The notes: generated by a model from the letters alone, not told the origin. A stretch of 64,000 nucleotides of DNA from Desulfobacterales bacterium (GCA_018335195.1 JAGXKN010000007.1:31688-95687); one strand, 5' to 3'; positions 34,576-45,447 are shown, counted from the first letter of the stretch. Translations and numbers: made by a program.

Positions 34576-36144
34576 ATGACTGTTAAAAGAATCGATCAAG
34601 ACGATGTGAATGAAATGAATGGTCGAGAAAAAATAGAAAAATCCCGGGATGTTTCGGATGCATTTGACGAAGAGGACGAAGTGGATACCGCCGGCCTGAT
34701 GGCCATGTACGAGGAAAGCTTCAAGCCTGTTGAGCCGGGTCAGATCGTCGAAGGCGAGGTCGTCTCCATTGACCGGGACAAGGTTTTGCTCGATATCGGC
34801 TATAAGTTCGAGGGCGAGGTTGCCAAAAAGGAGTTTGCCGATATTGACGGGCAGGTGGATCTGCAGGTGGGCGACCGCGTGGAGGTTTATTTCGCGACCC
34901 GGGATGAGGAGGGTTATCCGATATTATCCAGGCAGGAAGTGCAGACCGAGAAACTGCTCGATCGGATCGGCGAACTCTACGAGTCCGGCGGCACGATCAA
35001 AGGCCGGATTTTGTCCCAGGTAAAGGGCGGATTCTTTGTGGATATCGGCATCCGGGCGTTTCTGCCGGCTTCCCAGCTTGATGTCAAGCCTGCCAAGGAT
35101 CCCGAGGAATGGATCGGAACCGATCATGAGTTCAAGATCCTCCAGTTTGACAAGGCCGAGCGCAACGTGGTGATTTCCAGGCGGGTGCTCATTGAGGCCC
35201 GGCGCCGGCAGCAGCAGGAAGAGGCCCTGCAGCGTCTTCAGGTGGATGACGTGGTCACCGGCAGCATCACCAATATCACTGATTACGGGCTGTTCGTGGA
35301 TCTGGGCGGCGTTACCGGACTGGTCCACGTGAGCAACCTTTCATGGACCCCGGTGCGCCAGCATCCTTCAAAAATTTATTCCGTGGGCGACGAGGTATCG
35401 GTCAAGGTGCTCGACATTGATACCGAAAGCCGGAAGGTTTCGCTGGGGATCAAGCAACTGACCCCGAACCCTTGGGATACGCTCGAGCAGCAGTACCCCA
35501 AGGGCGCGGTCATCGAAGGCAAGGTCAAGAAGGTAACAGACTTCGGGATTTTTGTGGGTATTCTTGAAGGCATCAACGGACTGGTCCATGTTTCGGACAT
35601 GTCCTGGACCCAGACCATCAAGCCGTCCGACTATTATCACAAGGGCCAGAATGTGCAGGCCAAAATCCTGGATATTGACAGGCAAAAGGAGCGGGTGAAC
35701 CTGGGAATCAAGCAGCTTTACCCCAATCCCTGGGATGAATTGCCCGGCAAATACCCGCCCGGTACCCCGATTGACGGAAAAATCATTAATACCGCCGATT
35801 TTGGAGTATTCGTAGAGATCGAGGAAGGCATCCAGGGCTTGGTGCATGTCTCCGAGCTGCCGCCCGGGGAAGGCGGAAATCCGCTTTCGGAGTTCCAGGT
35901 GGGCCAGGAGGTCCGGGCCCGCGTGCTGGAGGTCCTGCCCGGGGAAAAGAAAATCCGCCTGAGCATGAAATCCGGAGTGGCGGATAAGTCAAAATCCAAA
36001 ACCGCACAGAAAACCGGCAAGAGCCAAACCGCCGCATCTGCCGACAGTCCCGGGCCCGGGGACTCGGATACGGCATTCGGCCAACTGCTGCGGGAAAAGA
36101 TCCAGGATCAGGGTAACGGGGAGGAAGGCGAAGATTCGTACTGA
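34576..36144 (+). CDS. rpsA: 30S ribosomal protein S1
   Basis: Start at ATG 34576 (522 residues), 11 bases after GGAGG. Five S1/OB repeats are visible: from ~50 (GQIVEGEVVSIDRDKVLLDI), ~140 (TIKGRILSQVKGGFFVDIG), ~225 (VVTGSITNITDYGLFVDLGG), ~310 (VIEGKVKKVTDFGIFVGI) and ~400 (PIDGKIINTADFGVFVEIEE), then a lysine/serine-rich acidic tail. The enteric protein has six; five is common in other phyla. It helps mRNA binding on the ribosome. Confidence 0.95.
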   Translation: MTVKRIDQDDVNEMNGREKIEKSRDVSDAFDEEDEVDTAGLMAMYEESFKPVEPGQIVEGEVVSIDRDKVLLDIGYKFEGEVAKKEFADIDGQVDLQVGDRVEVYFATRDEEGYPILSRQEVQTEKLLDRIGELYESGGTIKGRILSQVKGGFFVDIGIRAFLPASQLDVKPAKDPEEWIGTDHEFKILQFDKAERNVVISRRVLIEARRRQQQEEALQRLQVDDVVTGSITNITDYGLFVDLGGVTGLVHVSNLSWTPVRQHPSKIYSVGDEVSVKVLDIDTESRKVSLGIKQLTPNPWDTLEQQYPKGAVIEGKVKKVTDFGIFVGILEGINGLVHVSDMSWTQTIKPSDYYHKGQNVQAKILDIDRQKERVNLGIKQLYPNPWDELPGKYPPGTPIDGKIINTADFGVFVEIEEGIQGLVHVSELPPGEGGNPLSEFQVGQEVRARVLEVLPGEKKIRLSMKSGVADKSKSKTAQKTGKSQTAASADSPGPGDSDTAFGQLLREKIQDQGNGEEGEDSY

Positions 36145-36160
36145 GCCCTGAGATTCAGGC

Positions 36161-36772
36161 TTACCACCCGACCCATGTCTGCAGTGCCAGCCCGCAGATT
36201 ACGGGAACGATCAGGTTGTCATCTATCTGAAACGGCACGAGCTCCAGAAGTCCGGTAAGAACAGCCGTGGCCAGGGCTACGGGGAAATCCACCCGCGGAA
36301 ACATCGCCCAGAGAATCAGGCATGCACATATGCATCCCAGGGTGCCTTCCAGTGACTTGCCGGAAGACAGGCGAATGCGTCCGAACTTCATGCCTACAAG
36401 TGCAGCCGCGGCATCGCCGATGATCATGAAGGACATGACCGTATAGGCGATAGGTTTGTCAAAAAGCACCAGGCAGAGCGCGCCTGCGATAAAAAAATAG
36501 GTTCCGCCGGTGATCCGGAGCCTTTCCTGCGGGCGTACGAATGTGCCGAACAGACGGAAAAACAGGCCCTGGAGAAAACGGCTTTTCTGCCGGAGTTTTT
36601 CGCCCGCGACCATGGCCCCGGCCAGCGGAACAAACACGGCCAGCGCAGTGGAGCGGGGCAGCCAGACAATGCCAAAGGGGATACACAGGGCCACCAGGTG
36701 CAGCAGCTTGCGTTTGATTTCAGCGCTGTTCACGGTATTTGCTGTTTTTCTTTTCGGAATGAAAAATCGCAT
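36161..36772 (-). CDS. integral membrane protein of the dolichol kinase/CDP-diacylglycerol synthase-like group
   Basis: Likely start is the ATG at 36772 (203 residues). It has about six hydrophobic segments and the block MIIGDAAAALVGMKFGR...GKSLEGTLGC, typical of the SEC59/phytol kinase/CTP-dependent lipid kinase family (KxLEG plus GDAxAAxxG). Such enzymes phosphorylate polyprenol, phytol or diacylglycerol-type lipids using CTP or related nucleotides. Substrate not predictable. It is convergent with rpsA and stands between rpsA and the cold-shock gene. Confidence 0.8.
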   Translation of the reverse strand: MRFFIPKRKTANTVNSAEIKRKLLHLVALCIPFGIVWLPRSTALAVFVPLAGAMVAGEKLRQKSRFLQGLFFRLFGTFVRPQERLRITGGTYFFIAGALCLVLFDKPIAYTVMSFMIIGDAAAALVGMKFGRIRLSSGKSLEGTLGCICACLILWAMFPRVDFPVALATAVLTGLLELVPFQIDDNLIVPVICGLALQTWVGW

Positions 36773-36810
36773 GGAAACCATGCGGCCGCCCGGCGGCAAG
36801 CAGGCAGGAT

Positions 36811-36850
36811 AAAAAAAGCCGGGACCTTTTTACGGTCCCGGCTTTGTCTT
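36811..36850 (-). terminator. intrinsic terminator of the cold-shock gene
   Basis: Twelve-base arms AAAGCCGGGACC and GGTCCCGGCTTT with a seven-base loop; on the minus strand followed by a run of T. Perfect stem, located 30 bases after the csp stop. Confidence 0.9.
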
Positions 36851-36881
36851 TTGATATCCGGTAGCGATATACGTAATGCGC

Positions 36882-37079
36882 TTATAAACGCTTTACGTTA
36901 ATCGCCTGCGGCCCCTTGGGCGAATCCTGTACTTCCAGGGATACCCGTTCCAGTTCATTCAGGGTACGGAAACCGGTACCGTCGATGTTTGAGTAATGCA
37001 CGAATACATCGCCGTGTTCCTCGGTTTCAATAAAGCCGTAGCCCTTTTTCTCGTTAAACCATTTCACTCGACCTTCCAT
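36882..37079 (-). CDS. cold-shock domain protein
   Basis: A 65-residue CspA-type protein. Best start is ATG 37079 (AAAGGAGGT 9 bases upstream), although an in-frame GTG lies at 37091. It has both RNA-binding motifs, KGYGFIE (RNP1-type) and DVFVHYSNI (RNP2-type), and the WFN aromatic start. It binds single-stranded RNA and DNA as an RNA chaperone. A promoter and 5' inverted repeat about 140 bases upstream give it a long leader, as in other csp genes. Confidence 0.95.
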   Translation of the reverse strand: MEGRVKWFNEKKGYGFIETEEHGDVFVHYSNIDGTGFRTLNELERVSLEVQDSPKGPQAINVKRL

Positions 37080-37191
37080 TGAACTAGCCACCTCCTTTCA
37101 TCATTGTTCCGTACAAACTTTCAGGTGCTACTTCGGAAGGCTTCGCGCAAGCGATAAGTCTTACCCCGAAATGCTGAACCGAACGTTGTAC

Positions 37192-37252
37192 CATATTCGA
37201 ATGCAAATCGAATATGTCTTGCTACACTAAAGGGCAAACCTGGCTTTGTCAA
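37192..37252 (-). promoter_or_regulatory. csp promoter with 5' stem-loop/operator
   Basis: Minus-strand TTGACA (37247-37252), exactly 17 bases, TAGTGT (37224-37229), so transcription should start near 37216. The first transcribed bases form a 9-base perfect inverted repeat CATATTCGA/TCGAATATG (37192-37216) with a seven-base loop, leaving ~137 bases of leader before the csp ATG. Confidence 0.7.
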
Positions 37253-37278
37253 ATAGAAATCAACGCCGGGGCGCAATT

Positions 37279-39162
37279 TTATTTATCATTCCTTTTTTCC
37301 ACCACTGTATAAAATACCGTGTATCTGGCCAGGAGTTCGTCGATTTTCTTTTTGATGGTTTCCATGTCAATTCCTTCAGCCGGCCGGATCCGGATGGTTG
37401 CACGGGTGCCGCGGGCCTTGTCTTCACCTGCTTCCACCTCCACGGACCGGGCCATGTCGCCCAGGGCCGCAAGCTCTCTTTCGTATGCGCGTTTTGTGGC
37501 ATCCCAGCGCAGTCGGGGTTTGAAGATCTTGCCCACCGGCGTGAGCGGCATTTCTTCGGTTAGGATAATTTCCTTGGGCACGGCTGCTTTTTCCCCCACA
37601 TGCTGCCTGGCCCATTCCATGATCTGCTCTTCATCCTGATCCGCGTCCGCTGCAAGTTCCACATAGGCCACCGGTACCTCGCCCGCATAAGGGTCCGGGC
37701 GGCCCACTGCAGCCACGGTTTTTACTCCGGCTATCTTGTAGATCGGTTCTTCGAGAAGAGCGGGATCAATGTTGTGGCCGCCACGGATGATCAGCTCCTT
37801 TTCCCGACCGGTAAGCCATACGTAGCCGTCTGCGTCGATTTTGCCCAGATCTCCAGTGTTAAACGAACCGTCCGGCAGCCAGATGCCCTGATTGTGCGCC
37901 GGCTCCACATATCCCTTAAACACGTTCGGGCCCTTGATGGTAACTGCGCCGATTTCATCGGTTTGTGCATCCCGGACGTATTCATCGTTTTCATCCAGAA
38001 TGGCGGCCTTGATCGACTGATACGGCATACGGATGCCCACGCTGCCGACTTTTCTCTCGCCGTCCTTCGGATTTATGGCCGAGGCCACAGCGCCCTCGGT
38101 CAGCCCGTAGCCTTCCAGGATTTTCATACCGGTGTGTGCCTCCACCCGCTTGAACAGTCCCACAGACAGGGGAGCGGCTCCGCAGATGGCGTATTTTAAA
38201 GATGAAAGATCCGCGTCTACCGGGATATCCAGAAGTGTGGAAAGAACCGTGGGCACCGCGGAAAATGTTTCCGCCTGGTATTTTTCCACGATTTTATAAA
38301 AGTTTTTCACTATGCTCGGATCCCGGTATCCCATGGGCGAAAGGAGCACAACATGGGCGCCAAAGGAAAACGGCCCCAACCCGGTGACAAGCGTGCCGTT
38401 GCAGTGAAACAACGGCAATCCGCACAGCAATGTGGATTTCTCGGTGTATCCCGCCATGATCTGTAAATCGTAGGCCATAACCACTTCGTTGTAATGACTC
38501 CGCCGGGCCAGCTTGGGCGTGCCGGTGGTGCCTCCGGTATGATACAGGGAGGCGATTTCATCCGGATCGATGCTGCGGTCAAATATGTAGCGGTCCGCAG
38601 GATAGGATTCCACAATGTCATCAAAACTGAGGATTTCTTCATTCGGGTCCGCAGGCCCCATCACCCGGACCACATGTTCAAGGGTGGGAATGTCTTTGCG
38701 GATTGTCTCGACTTTCTGCCAGATGTCTGTGCCGCTCATTTCGCCGAGTGCCACAAGTACCTTGGTTTGTGCGGATTTACAGATTTCCTTGATGGTTTCC
38801 GGCTCCAGCATCGGGTTGATGGGGTTGGCAATACCTGCGGCCTCGGCCCCCCACAGCACATAGTGGGTCTGGGGAAGATTGGGCAGGATGTATGTGACCA
38901 CGTCGCCGCCCTTTATGCCCAGGTCGCGGAACATGTTGGCGGTTTGACGGATTTTGCCGATAAATCGGCTGTAGGAAACGACTGAGGGCTGATCATGGGC
39001 ATCGCCGGTTTGCAGAAAGCTTATAGCCGGCGCATCCGGATTAATGCCGGCGCCTTTTTCCAGCAGTTCGGTGGTGCTTTTTTCTCTGACCCTTTCCGTA
39101 TACGGTACCTTTTCGATTTCAGCGACATCCTTTATGCCGCGGATAAGGCGTTCTTCTGCCAT
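37279..39162 (-). CDS. AMP-forming acyl-CoA synthetase
   Basis: Start at ATG 39162 with AAAGGAG upstream (627 residues). ANL motifs: SLYHTGGTTGTPKLARRSH (P-loop), ILEGYGLTEGAVAS, NTGDLGKIDADGYVWLTGR (motif with conserved Asp and Arg), and PVGKIFKPRLRWDATKR with the catalytic lysine. A C-terminal extension of ~60 residues (EVEAGEDKARGTRATIRI...) is unusual and of unknown use. Substrate range cannot be told from sequence; a long or branched chain or an aromatic acid is plausible. It is a second synthetase besides that at 31427. Confidence 0.88.
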   Translation of the reverse strand: MAEERLIRGIKDVAEIEKVPYTERVREKSTTELLEKGAGINPDAPAISFLQTGDAHDQPSVVSYSRFIGKIRQTANMFRDLGIKGGDVVTYILPNLPQTHYVLWGAEAAGIANPINPMLEPETIKEICKSAQTKVLVALGEMSGTDIWQKVETIRKDIPTLEHVVRVMGPADPNEEILSFDDIVESYPADRYIFDRSIDPDEIASLYHTGGTTGTPKLARRSHYNEVVMAYDLQIMAGYTEKSTLLCGLPLFHCNGTLVTGLGPFSFGAHVVLLSPMGYRDPSIVKNFYKIVEKYQAETFSAVPTVLSTLLDIPVDADLSSLKYAICGAAPLSVGLFKRVEAHTGMKILEGYGLTEGAVASAINPKDGERKVGSVGIRMPYQSIKAAILDENDEYVRDAQTDEIGAVTIKGPNVFKGYVEPAHNQGIWLPDGSFNTGDLGKIDADGYVWLTGREKELIIRGGHNIDPALLEEPIYKIAGVKTVAAVGRPDPYAGEVPVAYVELAADADQDEEQIMEWARQHVGEKAAVPKEIILTEEMPLTPVGKIFKPRLRWDATKRAYERELAALGDMARSVEVEAGEDKARGTRATIRIRPAEGIDMETIKKKIDELLARYTVFYTVVEKRNDK

Positions 39163-39259
39163 TGTCGGGCTCCTTTCAGCATTCCGGGTAAAAAAAGGCA
39201 ACTTTCCAGTTTAAACAGGGTTCAAAATGCTTTAATTATAATTCCGGGACAAACCGGTT

Positions 39260-40330
39260 TCAATCCTTTTCATGGGCAGCGGGCTCTGCGCGCAGCTGGC
39301 CGCAGGCTGCTGAAATGTCTGTTCCCTTGCTCCAGCGGATGATGGCGGTGTAGTTCTTCTGCAGCAGAACGGTCTGGAAGGCTTCGATGGCATCCGTGTC
39401 CGGTCGTTGAAACAGGGAGCCCGGATGCGGGTTGAACGGAATCAGATTGATTTTGGCCCGCACGGGCCGGAGCAGGCGGGCCAGCCGATATGCGTCTTTT
39501 TGCGAATCATTGACCCCCCGGATCAGGATATACTCAAATGTGATCTTGTCGCGCGGCGCCAGCGGATACCGTGCGCATGCATCGATCAGCTCTTCTATGG
39601 GAATGCTTCTGTTAATCGGCATGAGCCGGTCCCGGGTGCTGTTGTCCGCGGCATTCAGGGAAATCGCCAGCCGGACCCGGCTCTGGCGGGAAAGATCGTC
39701 AAACCGGTTTGTCAGCCCGGCGGTGGAAAGCGTCACCCGGCGGGTGGAAAACTGCAAGCCGTACTTGCTGTCGGTGATTGCCGACAGGGCGCTGCTCACG
39801 TTGTCGAAGTTGGCCAGGGGTTCTCCCATGCCCATAAGCACGATGTTTGAAAGCCGCATGTCATTTTCCGCGGCGTTTTGTGCGACCATGACCTGGCCAA
39901 GAATTTCGGCCCGGGTCAGGTTCCGGATCAGACCGGTTTTGCCGGTCATGCAGAAGGCACACCCCATGGCGCATCCGACCTGTGTTGAAATGCAGAGCGT
40001 ATAGTGGTCCTTTTCCGGAATCAGCACGGATTCCACGGTATTGCCGTCATCCAGGTCAAGCAGAAATTTGCAGGTGCCGTCCGCGCCGGTTTCCTTTTGG
40101 CGCACCGGCGGCAGGGCAATGGTAAAATGCGCTTCCAGGAGGCGGCGGGCATCCTTGGCCAGGTCGGTCATTTCCGCAAAGCTTTGGGCCCGGTTGGCAT
40201 GGATCCAGCGCAGGGCCTGGTCGGCGCGGAAACTGCGCATGCCGTGGCTTTCAAAGAAATCCACCAGCGTCTCCCGGGTCAGGTTCCGGATATCGGGTTT
40301 TGATGATATTTTTTGGGGTTGCAGTGTCAT
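39260..40330 (-). CDS. rlmN: dual-specificity RNA methyltransferase RlmN
   Basis: A radical SAM methylase that acts on A2503 of 23S rRNA and A37 of some tRNAs. The likely start ATG 40330 gives 356 residues; a longer frame to 40432 is open. Motifs are the N-terminal YNIPKQM...RADQALRWIHAN helical domain, STQVGCAMGCAFCMTGK with the CxxxCxxC cluster, MGMGEPLANFDNV, and the methylated cysteine near the C-terminus in DISAACGQLR. All expected pieces are present. Confidence 0.95.
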   Translation of the reverse strand: MTLQPQKISSKPDIRNLTRETLVDFFESHGMRSFRADQALRWIHANRAQSFAEMTDLAKDARRLLEAHFTIALPPVRQKETGADGTCKFLLDLDDGNTVESVLIPEKDHYTLCISTQVGCAMGCAFCMTGKTGLIRNLTRAEILGQVMVAQNAAENDMRLSNIVLMGMGEPLANFDNVSSALSAITDSKYGLQFSTRRVTLSTAGLTNRFDDLSRQSRVRLAISLNAADNSTRDRLMPINRSIPIEELIDACARYPLAPRDKITFEYILIRGVNDSQKDAYRLARLLRPVRAKINLIPFNPHPGSLFQRPDTDAIEAFQTVLLQKNYTAIIRWSKGTDISAACGQLRAEPAAHEKD

Positions 40331-40483
40331 CTGTTTGGGTATATTATAAACCTGAAGAATTCTGGCATTTTCTCCCGGGCCCGGTGCCCGCGGGACCGTA
40401 CCGCGCCGGGACAAAAACCTGTCCGCCCGCAACCCGGGGTGCGGGTTTCGGGCTCCAGCGGCCCGGAAGCCATATTATTATAC

Positions 40484-40512
40484 TTGACATGGCAATATGC
40501 AAATATTAATTT
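40484..40512 (+). promoter_or_regulatory. promoter of the ffh-rpsP cluster
   Basis: TTGACA (40484-40489), exactly 17 bases, TAATTT (40507-40512), 40 bases before the ffh ATG. Confidence 0.7.
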
Positions 40513-40551
40513 CAACGGATTCATTTTTCCGGCGATAATTGAATCGGTATC

Positions 40552-41883
<1,332 letters not shown>

Positions 41884-41897
41884 GGAGAGACAGGCAA

Positions 41898-42158
41898 ATG
41901 GCAGTGAAAATCCGATTGGCCAGGCATGGCGCGAAAAAGAAACCGTTTTACCGCATTGTTGTTGCCGACAACCGATATCCCAGAGACGGCCGGTTTCTTG
42001 AAACCGTTGGTACTTACAATCCAATGGTCGAGCCCCATGAAGTGACGCTGAAAAAAGAGCGGATTGCCCGCTGGATGGACCACGGCGCAGTTCCGAGCGA
42101 CACCGTCAACAGCCTTTTAAGAAGAGAGGGGTTTTATGAAAAAGTGAAATCCGCATAA
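41898..42158 (+). CDS. rpsP: 30S ribosomal protein S16
   Basis: An 86-residue protein starting [20 protein letters not shown] and containing [16 protein letters not shown] sequence ([15 protein letters not shown]) and the [11 protein letters not shown] block, all characteristic of S16. GGAGAG lies upstream. Position after ffh and before khpA and rimM is the standard order. Confidence 0.98.
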   Translation: MAVKIRLARHGAKKKPFYRIVVADNRYPRDGRFLETVGTYNPMVEPHEVTLKKERIARWMDHGAVPSDTVNSLLRREGFYEKVKSA

Positions 42159-42215
42159 CCGTACCTGTCCGCGAACCCGAAATTTCCAGCAGCCATTTTA
42201 AAGGAGAGGGGTCAA

Positions 42216-42449
42216 ATGAAAGATCTGATCACGTACATCGCAAAGGCGCTTGTGGACAACCCGGACGAAGTAACCGTAACGGAGGTCGAAGGGGGCCAGA
42301 CCGCGGTTCTTGAGCTCAAAGTCTCCAAGGAGGATCTGGGAAAAGTGATCGGAAAGCAGGGGCGAACCGCCCGGGCCATGCGGACCATATTGAATGCGGC
42401 CTCCGCAAAGGTCAAGCGGCGGACCGTTCTTGAAATTATCGAAGAATGA
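42216..42449 (+). CDS. khpA: KH-domain RNA-binding protein KhpA
   Basis: A 77-residue single KH domain with the [11 protein letters not shown] loop (GxxG motif) preceded by EDLGKVI. KhpA proteins bind RNA and affect cell length and RNA metabolism in several bacteria. GGAGAGG sits upstream of the ATG. The gene lies between rpsP and rimM as usual, and its stop is four bases before rimM. Confidence 0.95.
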   Translation: MKDLITYIAKALVDNPDEVTVTEVEGGQTAVLELKVSKEDLGKVIGKQGRTARAMRTILNAASAKVKRRTVLEIIEE

Positions 42450-42453
42450 GGTG

Positions 42454-42963
42454 ATGGACCCGGACGAACTTCTCCTGATCGGAAAAATCATCAAGGCCCA
42501 CGGTGTAAAGGGAGAAGTCAAGGTTTATCCCTATCTGGAAGAATATTCCCTGATGGATCCCGGCAGGGAAGTTCTGGTGGAGCCACCCGGAACATCGGCC
42601 ACACTTTACAGAATTCATAAGGCCCGGGTTTATAAAAACGTGCTCCGCGTCGCCTTTGAGGCGGTAGATGATCGCGATGCCGCCGAAGAACTGGTGGGCG
42701 GGCGCGTATTAACACCCCGTTCGATGCTGCCGCCGGCGGAACCGGATGTATGGTACTGGTGTGACTTGATCGGCCTTGATGTGTATGACGCAAATGGCGA
42801 ATTTATCGGGCGGGTTGCGGCAATGATGGAAACCGGAAGCAATGATGTTTTCGTGGTCCGGCAGGAAGGGGAGGAACGCTTGATACCGGCTATCGCCTCT
42901 GTTGTCCTGGATATTGACCTGGACGCCGGGAAAATGCGGGTGGACCTGCCCGAGGGGCTGTAG
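42454..42963 (+). CDS. rimM: ribosome maturation factor RimM
   Basis: A 169-residue protein from ATG 42454 (GTG 42451 also possible). The beginning LLIGKIIKAHGVKGEVKV is the RimM signature; the PRC-barrel half contains YWCDLIGLDVYDANGEFIG, and the end VVLDIDLDAGKMRVDLPEGL is typical. It assists 16S processing and 30S assembly with S19. The longer frame running back into khpA is discarded. Confidence 0.95.
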   Translation: MDPDELLLIGKIIKAHGVKGEVKVYPYLEEYSLMDPGREVLVEPPGTSATLYRIHKARVYKNVLRVAFEAVDDRDAAEELVGGRVLTPRSMLPPAEPDVWYWCDLIGLDVYDANGEFIGRVAAMMETGSNDVFVVRQEGEERLIPAIASVVLDIDLDAGKMRVDLPEGL

Positions 42964-42978
42964 GGGATTTCGGGAAAG

Positions 42979-43728
42979 ATGGATTTTTTCGCGCTCACGA
43001 TCTTTTCCGGGATGTTTGAGACGTTTGCCGCCCATGGCATCATCCGCCGTGCTCTGGAAAGCGGCCGGATTTCGATGACCCCTGTCAACATCCGGGATTA
43101 TGCGGCAGGCCGGCACCGGGAAACCGATGACCGTCCCTACGGCGGGGGCAGCGGGATGGTCATGAAGCCCGAGCCACTGGCCGCGGCAATCAAGGATGCC
43201 CGCGCGCGTTGCCCGGAAGCACGGACCGTGCTGCTATCTCCCCGGGGGACGCGGTTTGATCAGCACGCAGCCCGGAAGTATGCCGGGTGCAAGGGCCTGA
43301 TATTTGTCTGCGGCCGGTACGAAGGACTGGATGAAAGAATTTGCGACGGGTATATTGATGACGAGATATCCATCGGCGATTACGTGCTGACCGGCGGTGA
43401 GCTGGCAGCCATGGTGGTTATGGATGCGGTGATCCGGCACATCCCCGGGACCCTGGGTGCCGAGGATGCCGCGGAATGCGATTCTTTTTCCGATCAACGA
43501 CTTGAGCACGCCCATTATACCCGCCCCCGGTTTTTTGAGGGCCGGGCGGTTCCGGATGTGCTCTTGTCCGGCAATCACAGGGAAATTGAACACTGGCGCA
43601 TGGAATCGGCACTGCTGCAGACGCTGATCCGGCGTCCGGATCTGGTGGAAAACACCGGGCTGACAAAGCAGGAGAAACAGGTCGTGAAAAAATGGTGCCG
43701 TTACCTTGAATCGCTTGTCTCGGAGTAA
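42979..43728 (+). CDS. trmD: tRNA (guanine-N1)-methyltransferase TrmD
   Basis: A 249-residue SPOUT methylase that makes m1G37 in tRNA. It has RPYGGGSGMVMK, FVCGRYEGLDERI, the knot loop SIGDYVLTGGELAAMV, and PDVLLSGNHREIEHWR. Length and order match TrmD. It overlaps the downstream methylase gene by 23 bases. Confidence 0.97.
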   Translation: MDFFALTIFSGMFETFAAHGIIRRALESGRISMTPVNIRDYAAGRHRETDDRPYGGGSGMVMKPEPLAAAIKDARARCPEARTVLLSPRGTRFDQHAARKYAGCKGLIFVCGRYEGLDERICDGYIDDEISIGDYVLTGGELAAMVVMDAVIRHIPGTLGAEDAAECDSFSDQRLEHAHYTRPRFFEGRAVPDVLLSGNHREIEHWRMESALLQTLIRRPDLVENTGLTKQEKQVVKKWCRYLESLVSE

Positions 43729-44287
43729 GCTGTACCTGGCGCTGCTGCATTATCCGGTAAAAAACAAGGACGGCAAGGCCATTGCTTCGGCCGTTACCAG
43801 CATCGACCTGCATGATATCGCCCGGACGGCAAGGACATACGGGATTGACGGATTTTACGTGGTCACGCCGCTTGCCGATCAGCGCGAGTTTGCCGGAAAA
43901 ATTATCAGCCACTGGGTTGAAGGCGCGGGCGCCACATACAACCCGGACCGGAAAAAAGCGTTTTCGCTGATTCGTCTTCGCTCGGACCTGCAGGAGGCCG
44001 TGGACGAGATCCGGGCAGAAGGGGAAAACGAGGTGCGCGTCGTGGCCACCAGCGCGGCCGGAGCGCAGGGACAGCTCGAGTTTGCGGATTTCCGGCAGGC
44101 ATTGAAGACTGAAAAACGGGCTTATCTACTGGCACTGGGAACCGCATGGGGACTGAGCCCGGAGTTTATGGCGGAAGCCGACTACCGGCTTGCACCGGTT
44201 GCCGGTATGAGCGATTATAATCATCTTTCCGTGCGGGCGGCGGCCGCAATCATGCTGGATCGCCTGCTGGCAGCGGATTTTCAATAG
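43706..44287 (+). CDS. SAM-dependent RNA methyltransferase (PF09936 type)
   Basis: About 193 residues from a TTG at 43706; a TTG at 43715 near the trmD stop is an alternative. The fold is SPOUT-like: LYLALLHYPVKNKDGKAIAS, DIARTARTYGIDGFYVVTPL, LLALGTAWGLSPEFM and the knot end DYNHLSVRAAAAIMLDRLL. It matches the Methyltrn_RNA_4 family found after trmD in delta-proteobacteria and Aquificae. The target RNA is unknown. TTG start and overlap imply coupling with trmD. Confidence 0.8.
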   Translation: MNRLSRSKLYLALLHYPVKNKDGKAIASAVTSIDLHDIARTARTYGIDGFYVVTPLADQREFAGKIISHWVEGAGATYNPDRKKAFSLIRLRSDLQEAVDEIRAEGENEVRVVATSAAGAQGQLEFADFRQALKTEKRAYLLALGTAWGLSPEFMAEADYRLAPVAGMSDYNHLSVRAAAAIMLDRLLAADFQ

Positions 44288-44359
44288 TTTGCACGAACCC
44301 GAACCCATATCAGGATGCACGCTTGTTGCCGTCCTGGTAAACTTTTTAGAGAGGAACGA

Positions 44360-44707
44360 ATGATGGACGCCATTAAACAGATTGAAAGAGAACAGCTGCG
44401 GATGGATATCACCGGTTTTGAAGCCGGTGACACCGTGAAGGTGCACGTCCGGATCCGGGAAGGGGAAAAGGAGCGGATCCAGGTTTTCCAGGGGGTGGTG
44501 ATCGCAATGAAAAGCGGTACCATCAACGCCACCTTTACCGTGCGGAAGGTTTCTTACGGCATCGGCGTGGAACGGGTATTTCCCATGCATTCCCCGGCGC
44601 TTGAAAAAGTCGAGGTGGTATCCAAGGGCCGGGTCCGCAGGTCCAAGATCTACTACCTGCGGGGGCTCAAGGAAAAAGCCGCCCGGATGAAGCTTCGCCG
44701 CAAGTAG
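44360..44707 (+). CDS. rplS: 50S ribosomal protein L19
   Basis: A 115-residue protein. GAGAGG precedes paired ATG codons at 44360 and 44363. Core sequence is [34 protein letters not shown], and the end [20 protein letters not shown], typical L19. It sits at the 30S-50S interface. The upstream extension of the frame to 44315 is not coding. Confidence 0.97.
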   Translation: MMDAIKQIEREQLRMDITGFEAGDTVKVHVRIREGEKERIQVFQGVVIAMKSGTINATFTVRKVSYGIGVERVFPMHSPALEKVEVVSKGRVRRSKIYYLRGLKEKAARMKLRRK

Positions 44708-44773
44708 TTTTTGCGCAAAGACCTTATTTGCTTTTTCCCCGGGCACTGATGAGCCGTTTGAAAGGGGCACGGC

Positions 44774-45421
44774 ATGAGCGATACCATGCGGGAATACGAG
44801 CACGAAGCCTGTCAGCAGGGGTTTTTCCATATTGCGGGGGTGGACGAGGTCGGCCGCGGGCCGCTGGCCGGGCCGGTGGTTTCGGCCGCCGTGATCGTGC
44901 CGGAGGATTTTTCCGGCACCGGGGTGACGGATTCAAAGCGCCTGTCCCCCGGTGTGCGCAAGCGCCTGTATGAAGAAATTTATTCGCATGCCCGGGCCGT
45001 GGGCATCGGCATCGTTGATCCGGTGGAAATCGACCGGATCAATATTTTCCAGGCTTCATTGACCGCCATGTGCATGGCGGTCGGGAATCTGGCACCCGCG
45101 CCGGAATGCCTGCTTGTCGACGGCCAGTATCCCATCGGCATGGATCTGCCGCAGAAGACCATCATCAAGGGAGATTCCCGGAGCATCTCGATAGCCGCAG
45201 CCTCCATTGTTGCCAAGGTTACCCGGGACCGGATCATGGAATTATACGGGACGGATTTTCCCGAGTACGGGTTTTCCAGCCACAAGGGTTATCCCACCAA
45301 GGCCCATACCGCGGCGATTCGGGATCACGGCTGGTGCCCGATCCATCGCCGCAGCTTTAAAGGCGTCTGCGAGCACAGCCATCGCTATTACAACTTCAAC
45401 GGCCGCGGCGCGCGGACATAG
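44774..45421 (+). CDS. rnhB: ribonuclease HII
   Basis: A 215-residue RNase HII. The catalytic start GVDEVGRGPLAGPVVSAAV gives two acidic residues, DSKRLSP follows, LLVDGQYPI holds the third, and the end has AASIVAKVTRDRIM (fourth acidic region DRIM) with GYGFSSHKGYPTKAH. It removes ribonucleotides from DNA. Normal size and order in the cluster. Confidence 0.97.
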   Translation: MSDTMREYEHEACQQGFFHIAGVDEVGRGPLAGPVVSAAVIVPEDFSGTGVTDSKRLSPGVRKRLYEEIYSHARAVGIGIVDPVEIDRINIFQASLTAMCMAVGNLAPAPECLLVDGQYPIGMDLPQKTIIKGDSRSISIAAASIVAKVTRDRIMELYGTDFPEYGFSSHKGYPTKAHTAAIRDHGWCPIHRRSFKGVCEHSHRYYNFNGRGART

Positions 45422-45447
45422 CCGCGGGTATTAAAAAAGGGGGTGCA

